Shown here piece by piece: positions 1-10,590 of a stretch of 64,000 nt of DNA (the first letter of the stretch is position 1; each line of letters starts with the position of its first letter). The translations under genes were made by a program, and so were the position numbers. This DNA comes from Spisula solida (Eukaryota > Mollusca > Bivalvia > Venerida > Mactridae), in NCBI GenBank assembly GCA_947247005.1, contig OX365955.1:46727822-46791821 (forward strand). The letters are read 5' to 3'. The notes below the pieces were generated by a model. The model made no database searches. It saw only the letters and a list, made by a program, of their open reading frames with translations, and was not told the DNA's origin.

Positions 1-118
1 GCTCTTGTTCATTTATCAGCTTGCAACATTTTCATGATGTAATACAGAGTTGTCCTTCCTGCAACCCAAATTTTAAGAGACATGGAATTCAAAGTTGATC
101 AAAGGAAGGTCAGGTCCG

Positions 119-140
119 TCTCTATCTCTCTCGAGAGAGG
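119..140. repeat. CT/GA inverted microsatellite upstream of E1 (U1)
   Basis: A short TC run meets a short GA run (TCTCTCGAGAGAG), making a palindrome about 36 bases before the E1 acceptor. Length and symmetry differ between all units except U2 and U3: 12801-12833, 25899-25931, 32694-32711 (GA arm lost), 41453-41478, 52789-52825 (longest). Confidence 0.85.
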
Positions 141-176
141 TGTGGTTCATAGAAATAATGCTATATTGCTTTTCAG

Positions 177-307
177 TTTCCTATTTGAATCTAATACAAA
201 GAAAGAAGAAAAGTCGAGACAAGGCAATGGCTACGTTTGTGGAGGAACTGGAAGATAGAACGCCCGAGATGCGATGTGGTGCTTGTGTGGCTTTATCAAT
301 ACTTGAG
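177..307 (+). CDS. Exon E1, ARM/HEAT-repeat protein C-terminal region (U1)
   Basis: A 131-nt exon between acceptor TTGCTTTTCAG and donor GTAATC: two bases completing a split codon, then 43 codons. The peptide contains FVEELEDRTPEMRCGACVAL, which looks like one helix pair of an ARM/HEAT repeat. With E2 and E3 the product resembles, from memory, the C-terminus of RIPOR (FAM65) proteins, regulators of Rho-family GTPases and cell polarity; the family call is not verified. U1 differs from the other copies by MATF for MVTF and RKKK for RKKE. The 5' splice boundary is chosen because it has the only good pyrimidine-rich acceptor and because its phase matches the E2 end; an internal start at the ATG (225) is the alternative. 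Confidence 0.6.
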
Positions 308-745
308 GTAATCATTAATGCTTATTATGCGCCCATCTTTTATGTCAGTCTATTGGTCGGTCAGTAGGTTGGTTGATAAACCAAATGTTTTCTGTTCAAT
401 GACTCAAGAACGCTTTGTTCTTGGATCTTCAAACTTTACATGGAGGTTGGTCAGCAACAGTCTATTAGTTTTAACATTAATGGCGTTATGGCTGTAACGG
501 GGGCATACATGGTTTACAAACATCTTTTGTTATAAAGACATTACAGATTAGTTAGGTGCAACAATATCATCTCTATGATTATATCTGTGAACAAAATTAT
601 GCTCTACCAACAATATTTGACTTCAGGCTCTAGACTCATATCAACTCTACATACTCGCAGGAAGAAGGCATTGAAACAATAAAACATAATAAAATGACTG
701 AACAATGGATTTTTATATTGCGGTTATGGGAAATTGTTTACTTAC

Positions 746-898
746 TTATTTACTTAGTCCTCTTCGTGTACTTTGACACATAAGGCTGATGTCAGCTTTC
801 TCCATCACTTTTGGTCTATCCCTGGCTGTCTTTTCTGCTTCTTTCCAAGTCAGTCTCATCTGTTTTATCTCTCCAGTCCCCATTCTTCTCCAGGTTTC
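746..898 (-). mobile_element. LINE ORF2 C-terminal tail fragment, antisense in intron 1 (U1)
   Basis: The minus strand reads about 50 residues ending in a stop, with ETWRRMGTGEIKQ followed by LTWKEAEKTARDRPK. The pattern WRR...E...W.EA...A.DR.K followed by a Cys and basic residues is the typical end of endonuclease/reverse-transcriptase ORF2 proteins of non-LTR retrotransposons. The stop is followed by an AAGTAAGTAAAC-type 3' tail, as expected at a LINE 3' end. The fragment is 5'-truncated and not functional. The plus strand of the same stretch gives a misleading open frame in some units. Confidence 0.65.
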
Positions 899-997
899 TT
901 TATTTAACAACATTTTAAGAATTGATTGTCACTCACTACTAGTTACTGCTGGTTAATTGCTTTCAATTAAGGTATACTATTGCTGGTTAACACATCC

Positions 998-1526
998 CTG
1001 GCTTAGAATTAGAAGGTCGTAAGTACAAAATCAATATTTTGAGAAAATAAGAAAAAACTGTCTGAAAACTAATCTCTATGTCTATGGAAAAACAAGCTTT
1101 TTATGCCCCCTATCGATAGATGGGGAGACATATAATGGTTCACCTGTCAGTCCGTCCGTCCGTCCGTCCGTTCGTCCGTCCGTCCTGGTTAACCCAAATT
1201 GACCGTTTCTTCTAGCATTAATATGGCTTGCTACAAAGCTTTCATACTTGCATGGATGTTGTGTATGAACACTCTCCACACGCCTGTATCACCTAACCCC
1301 ATTTTGACCTTCACCTTGACCTAATTTTGGACTTAGACTTATTTATGGACAAGGCTTCCACAGGGGGCATAAGCATTTATTGAACGCAGTCTTGTTAAAC
1401 TTCAGTTTGGTCAACATGACTACTTCTGATTTTCATGAAAATAGGCTCATAAGAAGCGCCTTGAAATGCAGATTTCAAATATACACAAGTCTTATAAGGT
1501 CGTACAAGCTTCTAATTCTAAGCCAG
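998..1526. mobile_element. Element A (MITE), interrupted by a nested GTCC element (U1)
   Basis: The ends are an 18-bp perfect inverted repeat, CTGGCTTAGAATTAGAAG. With the nested insert at 1101-1372 removed, the internal sequence aligns in reverse orientation with the uninterrupted copy at 8265-8492 (shared: AAAAAACTGTCTGAAA, GGTCAACATGAC, GATTTCAAATAT). No coding capacity. It lies in the intron between E1 and E2. Confidence 0.75.
1101..1372. mobile_element. Hairpin-GTCC element nested in element A (U1)
   Basis: TTATGCCCCC at the left end and GGGGGCATAA at the right end are perfect 10-bp inverted repeats. The left end continues as a hairpin around TATCGATAGATGGGG, then CACCTGTCAG and a GTCC microsatellite at about 1149-1185. 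I recall elements of this form (terminal hairpin plus GTCC/GTCT run) as abundant in bivalves; superfamily uncertain. A partial, older 3' end of the same family (GGGGCATAAGCATTCACTGA) is at about 7189-7208. Confidence 0.7.
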
Positions 1527-1653
1527 CGACATGTCTATTAGTGTTACCATCTCTGAACAGTGTTGATTAGACAGATAAATATCCAACTCCTGTTTATACC
1601 TGATTCTTACGCTACTCTTGATAAGTATATGATATGACTTTATTTAACTTCAG

Positions 1654-1747
1654 GCAACAGAGAGTATTGATCAACTTGTGTATTTATGGCAATCAGACTC
1701 GTCTAATGCCGTACAAAAACGTGCAAAAGATGCTCTACTTACCCTCG
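1654..1747 (+). CDS. Exon E2, ARM/HEAT-repeat protein (U1)
   Basis: A 94-nt exon between acceptor TTTAACTTCAG and the canonical donor GTAAGT. It reads in frame from E1: 31 codons beginning ATESIDQLVYLWQSD and ending KRAKDALLTL, plus the first base of a Gly codon. The helix pattern fits the second half of an ARM/HEAT repeat and, from memory, the RIPOR tail (ESI-QLVYL-QSD). In U1 the expected next exon E3 is missing, so this copy cannot end normally unless it splices to the E3 of another unit. Confidence 0.65.
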
Positions 1748-2076
1748 GTAAGTACAGTGTATTGTCTAGAATGAGACTATTCTCAAGACCAATTTAAACT
1801 TGTACCATATTTATAAACCATCTTAGTTAGTAAAAACTGAAGTTTTTCCGCACAAATTATTGACAGGACTGTTTCTTGTTCGTCTATATATGTTAATCGC
1901 TATATCAATGTAGTTGGCTATTTTATCCAGTGAGCTGTTCAATCCTGATGGCTGTTTAATCCAGTTGGCCGTTTAGCTGCTCCAAGTATACTGCAGGTGT
2001 AATTGATATAAATGTGATGATGTTGCTTTAATAGAAGTGGTTGCTTAATTTAGGTACACAGTAACACAGGTGTGAC

Positions 2077-3354
<1,278 letters not shown>

Positions 3355-3612
3355 AAAATCAGACCCTTATTACGCTTCACTATTTTACGCTGATATAGGA
3401 TCTGACGACACTCCGTTTGGGGTCTTGTAGATGCAAACTGTATGTTATCCAATGAAATCGCTGCTTTCACAAATCTGAAAGTGCAGTGACATACTGCTTA
3501 GGCTATGTGACGTCATTGCGCGCTAGAGAGTTCATTTCAACATGACCTTATATGGAGTGTAGTCAGATCTCTAACAGCGTAAAGAATGGAGCAAATGTTA
3601 GGGTCTGATTTT
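3355..3612. mobile_element. MITE B with long terminal inverted repeats (U1)
   Basis: 258 bp with ends AAAATCAGACCCT and AGGGTCTGATTTT. Imperfect inverted similarity runs about 60 bp inwards, including TTTACGCTG and ATCTGAC blocks on both sides. It is flanked by ATT on both sides, a candidate 3-bp target duplication. The interior includes GTGACGTCATTGCGCGC, a CRE-like palindrome, but nothing coding. Confidence 0.75.
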
Positions 3613-3719
3613 ATTGGGAATATATATTGATAAGTGTTCATTTGTGCTGCTGCTAGTCTTTGAATAGTTGGTGCTTGCAGAGAATTTTATACTTAAATTT
3701 CTGAACTAAACTCTATACA

Positions 3720-4016
3720 TTGAAACTTACAGGCTCTAATATCCCTTTACTTGGCAGTTTTTTATCACCTGTGTCCGAGTCACCCTTGGGAGACTACTTC
3801 TCTCCTGGTTGGTGCGCAGCTAACATTGAGATACAGCGCACAGGAATATGGAACATGTTCAGACACCGCCCTCACAGGTACCAATTCACACCTTGGTTGA
3901 GTGGAGCATTGTGGGTTATTCTTGCTCAGTGAAATTTAGCAGTGGCGCAGACGGGGATTGAATCTAGGACCTCTCGATCCAAAAGCATGCGCCCTCCCTC
4001 TAGGCCACCGTTCCCC
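3720..4016 (-). mobile_element. tRNA-derived SINE, antisense (U1)
   Basis: On the minus strand the 5' head begins GGGGAACGGTGG. It has a good pol III A box, TGGCCTAGAGG (plus coordinates 3997-4007), and a B-box-like ATTCAATCC (3955-3963) about 35 bases on, followed by a SINE body. The 3' end at about 3720 is approximate. The plus strand gives a 70-residue open frame (LSPVSESPLGDYFSPGW) that looks like an exon but is only the antisense of the SINE body; a T-run in it varies between 6 and 7 bases among units. Confidence 0.7.
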
Positions 4017-5036
4017 ACAATAATTGCAATTGTTGATAAGACGTGTAGTTGAAATATTGTTAAATAACGATATTGTGACATTTCTACTTCAGTTACATGT
4101 TTATATTTTTGTTATAGAATAAGTTCTTATGTTGCATAGAGACTTTAAAACCTAATGCACTATATGGAAAGGTTGGATGTTTTATAATAGAGAGGTTGCG
4201 AAAGGCAATGTGTAACGTGTATGTCTATGTGAATACTATTTGGGGTACTGGGTTTCATCATCCATGTATTTGTAGTTTTTCCAAGTACCGGTAATGGACG
4301 TATGTCGGACGAAAATATTATGTGTACTATGTCACAGTTATGCTTATGCAGGAGCTACCTAAGTTTACTTCAACCGTGGTCTAGTCATGTTTATATAAAC
4401 ATTCCTTATCGATTCAAGAGAAAATCATGTACTAACTGTCATATGATTTTACACGCACACATTGTGTTTCGCAAACCAATTTTAATAACAACGTGTACTT
4501 ATACATGTTCGGGTAGCTACGCATACAAGTAGTCGTACACGCTCACATCGCCACCTCTCTAATGTCTGGATATCCTTATCCCACAAGACAAATGAATATT
4601 AGAAAACTATGCTTCGTGTCTGTGAAGTATTCTGTATTTCCTGTGCTTCAAGCGCATAGTCACCAACATTTACCTGTTAAATATATTATAATCCTACTTA
4701 AAATATACAATTATTTATGTTATACATGTATATATATATATATATTATAATAGTTATATGTTCTAAAATGAATTTCTTATGTTTTAATTTGTTGCTTTAT
4801 TGTATATATAATGCTGCACTTTGTTCAAAATGATGTAATTAAATGTATTACTTCCAAAGACTCTTTGAAAATTCAAGAGATTATTATAATAAAATGTAAG
4901 CAAATTACCTGTATCCATTTTGTTTACTCTATTTTGCTCCCCCCGCCCCCGCCTTCAATGCACTGAGTGGTGATATTCCCTGTATTGCTGCCTTTCTCGT
5001 GCGGTCGAACAAATTATATATAGACCGATAAAAACA
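4017..5036. other. Intergenic stretch without recognised genes (U1)
   Basis: AT-rich, with a (TA)n run near 4730 and a C-rich patch near 4938. Several 60-76-residue open frames share no recognisable motif and vary between units. Equivalents: 16636-17656, 29734-30757, 36505-37532, 45257-46279, 56618-57826 (the last interrupted by a MITE). Confidence 0.6.
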
Positions 5037-6033
5037 CTCACTAGAGGCACACTCCATTCTGTGGTATTCAAACATGTCGCTAGAGGAACACTCAAGTCTG
5101 TGGTATTCAAACATGTCGCTAGAGGAACACTCAACTCTGTGGTATTCAAACTTGTCGCTAGAGAAACACTCAAGTCTGTGGTATTCAGACTTGTCGCTAG
5201 AGGAACACTCAAGTCCGTGGTATTCAAACATGTCACTAGAGAAACGCTCAAGTCTGTGTTATTCAAACTTGTCGCTAGAGAAACACTCAAGTCTGTGGTG
5301 TTCAAACATGTCACTAGAGGAACACTCAAGTCTGTGGTATTCAAACATGTAACTAGAGGAACACTCAAGTCTGAGGTATTCAAACTTGTCGCTAGAGGAA
5401 CACTCAAGTCTGTGGTGTTCAAACATGTCACTAGAGGAACACTCAAGTCTGTGGTATTCAAACATGTAACTAGAGGAACACTCAAGTCTGAGGTATTCAA
5501 AAATGTCGCTAGAGGAACACTCAAGTCTGTGGTATTCAAACATGTAACTAGAGGAACACTCAAGTCTGTGTTATTCAAACATGTCGCTAGAGAAACACTC
5601 AAGTCTGTGGTATTCAAACTTGTCGCTAGAGAAACACTCAAGTCTGTGGTATTCAAACTTGTCGCTAGTGAAACACTCAAGTATGTGGTATTCAATTTTC
5701 TCGCTAGAGGAACACTCAAGTATGTGGTATTCAAACTTGTCGCTAGAGGAACACTCAAGTCTGTGGTATTCAAACATGTCGCTAGAGAAACACTCAAGTA
5801 TGTGGTATTCAAAGTTGTCGCTAGAGAAACACTCAAGTATGTGGTATTCAATTTTCTCGCTAGAGGAACACTCAAGTATGTGGTATTCAAACTTGTCGCT
5901 AGAGGAACACTCAAGTCTGTGGTATTCAAACATGTCGCTAGAGAAACACTAAAGTATGTGGTATTCAAACTTGTCGCTAGAGAAACACTCAAGTATGTGG
6001 TATTCAATTTTCTCGCTAGAGGAACACTCAAGT
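5037..6033. repeat. 39-bp minisatellite, about 25.6 copies (U1)
   Basis: Monomer form GTCGCTAGAGGAACACTCAA plus GTCTGTGGTATTCAAACAT, with recurrent single-base variants. Because 39 is a multiple of 3 and the monomer is nearly stop-free, frames of 90-358 codons stay open on both strands; these are not evidence of genes. The right half shows a four-monomer (156-bp) higher-order period marked by the CAATTTTCTC variant. The tract is the same as in U2. Confidence 0.95.
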
Positions 6034-6454
6034 AGTGATACTCAAACTTGATAGGAAGTCATATTGGTCAAGATCTGCTGATTAATCTTGTGGATTGTGC
6101 TACAGTGACTTTTCTTGACGTGTCAGAATTTACATAATTACAGGGTTAATGCACACTGTAGATTAGTATAAGTACATAACATTTGACCAGGCGCTATAAT
6201 TAGTTAATCCTCGTGAGTTTTCGTTATTGTACTGTAAAGATGTTTTGACAGGTTAAATAACAAAAAAGCACATGTGCCATGTCCGATATTGCAAGCTATA
6301 ATTATTTCCGACTTATTACATGTATCTGTCTATTGTGTGCAGATACTAAGAAGATAAGTATTTATCGACAGGGTCAATAAAATAGCACTTTATCTGCTGA
6401 TGAACTGTTAAGGTTACTGTCTGTTGAACACACAAATAACAAAATAGCTGTGTA
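6034..6454. other. Spacer without recognised features (U1)
   Basis: Unique-looking AT-rich spacer between the minisatellite and MITE C; nothing recognised. Equivalents: 18654-19074, 38374-38796, 47121-47543, 58785-59207; deleted in U3. Confidence 0.5.
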
Positions 6455-6581
6455 TAGTCCAGTCAGGGTAAGAATAGAGTGACACAGCAGTTGAGTCCAC
6501 TATCGTGGTGTAAAACCAAGTGTAATCTTTCGTGTACACATACACAACTACGTCACTCTCACCATATTCTAACTGAACTTG
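6455..6581. mobile_element. MITE C, decayed Tc1/mariner-like copy (U1)
   Basis: Flanked by TA on both sides. Ends TAGTCCAGTCAGGGTAAGAA and CTAACTGAACTTG are inverted relatives of the CAGTCCAGTTA ends of the young insertion at 57037-57221. Shared internal blocks in the reverse orientation include GTGACACAG, GGTGTAAAAC and GTGTACACAT. About 60 bp shorter than the young copy by an internal deletion. Confidence 0.75.
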
Positions 6582-6620
6582 TAAATGTTCATTGTGGCCA
6601 TGGGCTAGAGCATCAGACTC

Positions 6621-6844
6621 CTGGCCCCGATCTCCCGAAGCATCTCAAGTAGAAATCTCAACTCAAATGAAGATTTTGCTAAATTCTAAGTTGGAAATTT
6701 TACTGTAATAAACTCAGAATAACATTTCTGTTAAGTGATAGTAATTTTGAGTCCAGCTTCCCATGGAAATTAACATAAAGACACATGCAAATTTTTGAGA
6801 TGAGATCTTGCTCAGATTGAGATGCTTAGGGAGATCGGGGCCAG
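6621..6844. mobile_element. MITE D with GGCCCC ends (U1)
   Basis: 224 bp with 27-bp terminal inverted repeats (CTGGCCCCGATCTCCC, then G or T, then AAGCATCTCAA) with one mismatch. No coding capacity. The minus-strand open frame crossing its right end and the adjacent duplication (CNIPGGVSACRVPSHC) is not a gene. Confidence 0.75.
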
Positions 6845-6982
6845 GTATATGGCATGTTGAGCAGGACACACTATCTGTCCGACAGTGACTAGGAACTCGG
6901 CAAGCTGAGACTCCTCCTGGTATATTGCATGTTGAGCTGGACACACTATCTGTCCAACAGTGACTAGGAACTCGGCAAGCTG
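6844..6982. repeat. 75-bp direct duplication beside MITE D (U1)
   Basis: Two copies of a segment starting GGTATAT and ending GGCAAGCTG, period 75 bp, with a few differences. The second copy is preceded by ACTCCTCCTGG, resembling the sequence on the left of MITE D. Equivalents: 19464-19602, 39186-39324, 47933-48071, 59597-59735. Confidence 0.8.
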
Positions 6983-7342
6983 CTATCCAGGTTAAGTCTA
7001 CAAGTTGTTAGAGAATACATGTATTTTTTAGTCCATTAAGGCATTGCTTCCAAACTTGGCATACTTGTTAACAATCATAAACACCTTGTATTGTCAAGGC
7101 CATGTAACAATATCCAATACTTTAACCGTATTACGGCCCCTGATTGATTGGCAAGTTTTATTGACAAGGCTTCCATCGGGGCATAAGCATTCACTGAATG
7201 CAGTCTTAAGATTACATCAGACTCTATGTAAGAATTTTCTCTCATTTGTTACCTGTGTCCAACACACATGTGCGACTAGTACTATGGTGTATACGGTATT
7301 TGGTGTTAACAACTTGTACAAATTGTATACAAATCCACAACC

Positions 7343-7760
7343 AAGCCCCAATACCACAAAAAAACTCAAGTTATTGCTCAGCTGAGACTGTTATTTTGAA
7401 TTTATTATATGACTACAATTATAGCCTTGTGATGTACATTGATAGATAGTTACCAGGAACTGTGTATTTATTGCTAAATAAATTAATGATATAGTAGGTG
7501 ATTTGTGTATGGAATACTCATGGAAATCCAACAGTAATGATTAATAAAGAGTGTCATACTTGAGCTTGTTATAGCAGACTTAAGTTTTTGCTTTAGATGT
7601 TTAGAACTTTTATTATGTATTGCTCTAATCAATTGGCATCTAACTGTGATGAAACAATATATACAAGCATACATTTGAGTTATTTAACCAACAAAATATG
7701 TTTTTAAAATAGCAGTCTCGGCTAAGCAATAACTTAAGTTTTTTCTTGGAATTGGGGCCT
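7343..7760. mobile_element. Element F with about 55-bp terminal inverted repeats (U1)
   Basis: The left end (AGGCCCCAAT in most units; AAGCCCCAAT here, then a poly-A run, CAAGTTATTGCTCAGC, GAGACTGTTATTTT) is an inverted, about 85% match to the right end (AAAATAGCAGTCTCGGCTAA ... ATTGGGGCCT). AT-rich interior without coding capacity. Units 4-6 have about 29 extra bases (ACACTATTTTCTGTAAAAAT) that U1 and U2 lack. Confidence 0.7.
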
Positions 7761-8264
7761 GTTGGTGCATTTCTTTACTCGATACACTGATCTAGGTATT
7801 CTGTGTTTGAACCAGTTTTTCATGCAGAATCTGTTTTGTTTTGATCAGGCAGATATTTTGCCACTTTGTTGATGTGAATATGTCAGTGTTTTACCTTTGT
7901 TAATGTGAATGTCGGTCACATTTCTTGGTAAATGTCAGGCAGTTGGTGAAATATTCAGGCCCGTAGCCATGCAGAGTCACACCAAGGCACTTTACGTGAG
8001 TGAAAATTTGAGAAATAACCAAATATGTACATGTAAGCATGTGTTTGGAAGAAATAAACGCGTTAATTATATACTCAAGACAATATTTGTCTCGGTGCTC
8101 TTTTGTTTCTGGATACTATACTGAATATGACATTTTATAATACAAATATAATTGAAAACAACACCAGGTGTTCGATTATATAACTTCTTATTAACACATG
8201 AAGAGTTTAATAAACGTATTATTCAAAATGTGACACTGCTTATAGACACAATCATACAATTTAT
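7761..8264. other. Spacer leading into the 29-bp satellite (U1)
   Basis: No gene recognised; a 71-codon open frame at 7909 has no motif. The last about 35 bases are already a degenerate monomer of the 29-bp satellite. Equivalents: 20381-20884, 48880-49382, 60544-61047. Confidence 0.5.
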
Positions 8265-8492
8265 CGCTGACTTAGAATAAGAAGGTCGTAAATGCTACTT
8301 ACGACCTGTTAAGGCTCTTGCATATTTGAAATCTGCATCACAAGGCGCAGCTTATGAGTCTATTTTCATGACATTGGAACTGGTCATGTTGACCAAAACA
8401 AAGTTTAAAAATCTTGTATTTTCGTAAGTATAGATGTTTCAGACAGTTTTTTCTTGTTTTTTTTCTTCAAAATATCTCATTCTAAGACAGCG
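8265..8492. mobile_element. Element A, uninterrupted copy inside satellite (U1)
   Basis: 228 bp with 18-bp ends CGCTGACTTAGAATAAGA and, inverted, CGCTGTCTTAGAATGAGA. A perfect 8-bp hairpin (GGTCGTAA/TTACGACC) lies at 8284-8306. Satellite monomers flank it on both sides, so it inserted into the satellite. Inverted relative of the copy at 998-1526. Confidence 0.8.
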
Positions 8493-10590
8493 ATATGCCA
8501 CTGCCAATAGACACATACAGTATGTCCAACTGCTGATAAACACATACAATATGTGACACTGCTGATAAGCACATACAATATATGTCATTGCTGATAAACA
8601 CATACAATATGTGACACTGCTGATAAACATATACAATATGTGACACTGCTGATAAACACATACAATATATGACATTGCTGATAGACACATAGTTACAATA
8701 TGTGAGACTGTTCATAGACACATACAATATGTGCCACTGTCCATAGACAAATACAATTATGTATCACTGCTGATAAAGACATACATTATGTGTCACTGCC
8801 GATAGACACTTAAAATATGTATCAGCGCTCATAAAAACATATAATATATGCAACTACTCATAGAAACATAAAATATGTAATAAAACATAATATGTGATAC
8901 TGCTTATAACAACATACATTTTGTGACACTGCCCCTTAACACATACAATATGTGCCACTGTTCATAGACACATACAATATGTGCCACTGTTCATAGACAC
9001 ATACATAATGTGCCACTGTTCATACACACAAAAAATGTTACACTGCTAATAAAACATAATAATTTTTTTATGTGTTACTGCTTTTAACAACATACATTTT
9101 GTGACACTGCCAATAACACATACAATGTGTGCCACTGTTAATAGACACATGAAATATGTGCCACTGAGCATAGACACATACAATATATGTCACTGCTATT
9201 TAAAATACAATATGTGACAATGCTTATAAAACATACAATATGTACCACTGTTCATAGACACATAAATTATGTGTCAATGCCGATATATATATCAGTGCTC
9301 ATAAAATATATAATATATGCAACTTCTCATAGACACATCCAATACGTTACACTGCAAATAAAACATAATATGTGATACTGCTTATAACAACATACATTTT
9401 GTGCCGTCGTCATAGACACATACAATATGTGCCACTGTTCATAGACACATAAAATATGTGCCACTATTCATGGACACATACAATATGTGTCACTGCTATT
9501 TAAAATACAATATGTGACAATGCTTATAAAACATACAATATGAGCCACTGTTCATAGACACATAAATTATGTGTCAATGCCTATAGGCAATTAAAATATA
9601 TGTATCAGTGCTCATAAAAATATATAATTCATGTATATGCAACTACTCATAGACACATCAAATAAGTTACACTGCTATTTAAAATACAATATGTGATACT
9701 GCTTATAACAACATACATTTTGTGACACTTACCATTAACATGTACAATATGTGCCACTGTTCATAGACACATATAATAGGTGCCACTGTTCATAGACACA
9801 TACAATTTGTGCCACTGTTCATAGACACATACAATATGTGCCACTGTTCATAGACACATACAATATGTGCCACTGTTCATACACACATACAATATGTGCC
9901 ACTGCTCATACACACATACGATATGTGCCACTGTTCATAGACACATACAATATGTGTCACTGTTCATAGACACATACAATATGTGCCACTGCTCATATAC
10001 ACATAAAATATGTTACAATATGTTACAATGCTTATAAAACATACAATATGTGCCACTGTTCATAGACACATACAATATGTGCCACTGTTAATAGACACAT
10101 ACAATATACATGTGCCACTGTTCATAGACACATATAATAGGTGCCACTGTTCATAGACACATACAATAGATGCCACTGTTCATAGACACGTACAATATGT
10201 GCCACTGTTCATAGACATATACAATGTGTCACTGTTCATAAACACATACAATATGTGTCACTGCTATTTAAAATACAATATGTGATACTGCTTATAACAA
10301 CATACATTTTGTGACACTGTCCATTAACACATACAATATGTGCCAGTGCTCATTAAAAACTTGCATTATAATTATGCTACAGCTTATAAAATATACAATA
10401 TAAAGTATGTCACTGTCTTCAAAACAAACAATATATGCCTATCTTTAAACACATACACTATGTGCCACTGCAAGTAAACACATACACTATGTGACACTGT
10501 CTGTCTTGAAACATACAATATGTGTGTGACACTGTTTAAACACATAGCATACATGTCAACTGTTCACGAACACATAAAATATGTGCCACG
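8493..10590. repeat. 29-bp satellite array (U1)
   Basis: Degenerate monomers near CATAGACACATACAATATGT plus GCCACTGTT. Each contains a hairpin, CACATA-CAA-TATGTG. Monomer identity is highest at about 9760-10260 and decays outwards. Open frames across it (repeated CMCLSA or YQQCHILY) are by-products. Confidence 0.93.

Noticed and set aside
3720..3932. A fourth coding exon (LSPVSESPLGDYFSPGW...) behind a CTTACAG acceptor
   Set aside because: The opposite strand is a tRNA-derived SINE with A and B boxes; the frame is shifted by T-run indels in U2 and U3.
3940..4016. A functional tRNA gene on the minus strand
   Set aside because: Only the boxes and partial arms are tRNA-like; it continues into a SINE body, and no clean acceptor stem pairing is seen.
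4955..6035. Open frames of 90-358 codons over the 39-bp minisatellite, on both strands and in every unit
   Set aside because: They follow from a 39-bp (13-codon) repeat without stops; competing frames are open on both strands at once and lengths change with copy number.
6714..6944. Cys-rich 76-codon minus-strand frame (CNIPGGVSACRVPSHC), possible small secreted protein
   Set aside because: It overlaps the MITE D inverted repeat and both copies of the 75-bp duplication; the Cys pattern arises from the duplication.
8493..10590. CRISPR-like array of short regular repeats
   Set aside because: Period 29 has no spacers: monomers are contiguous and degenerate, and the context is eukaryotic.
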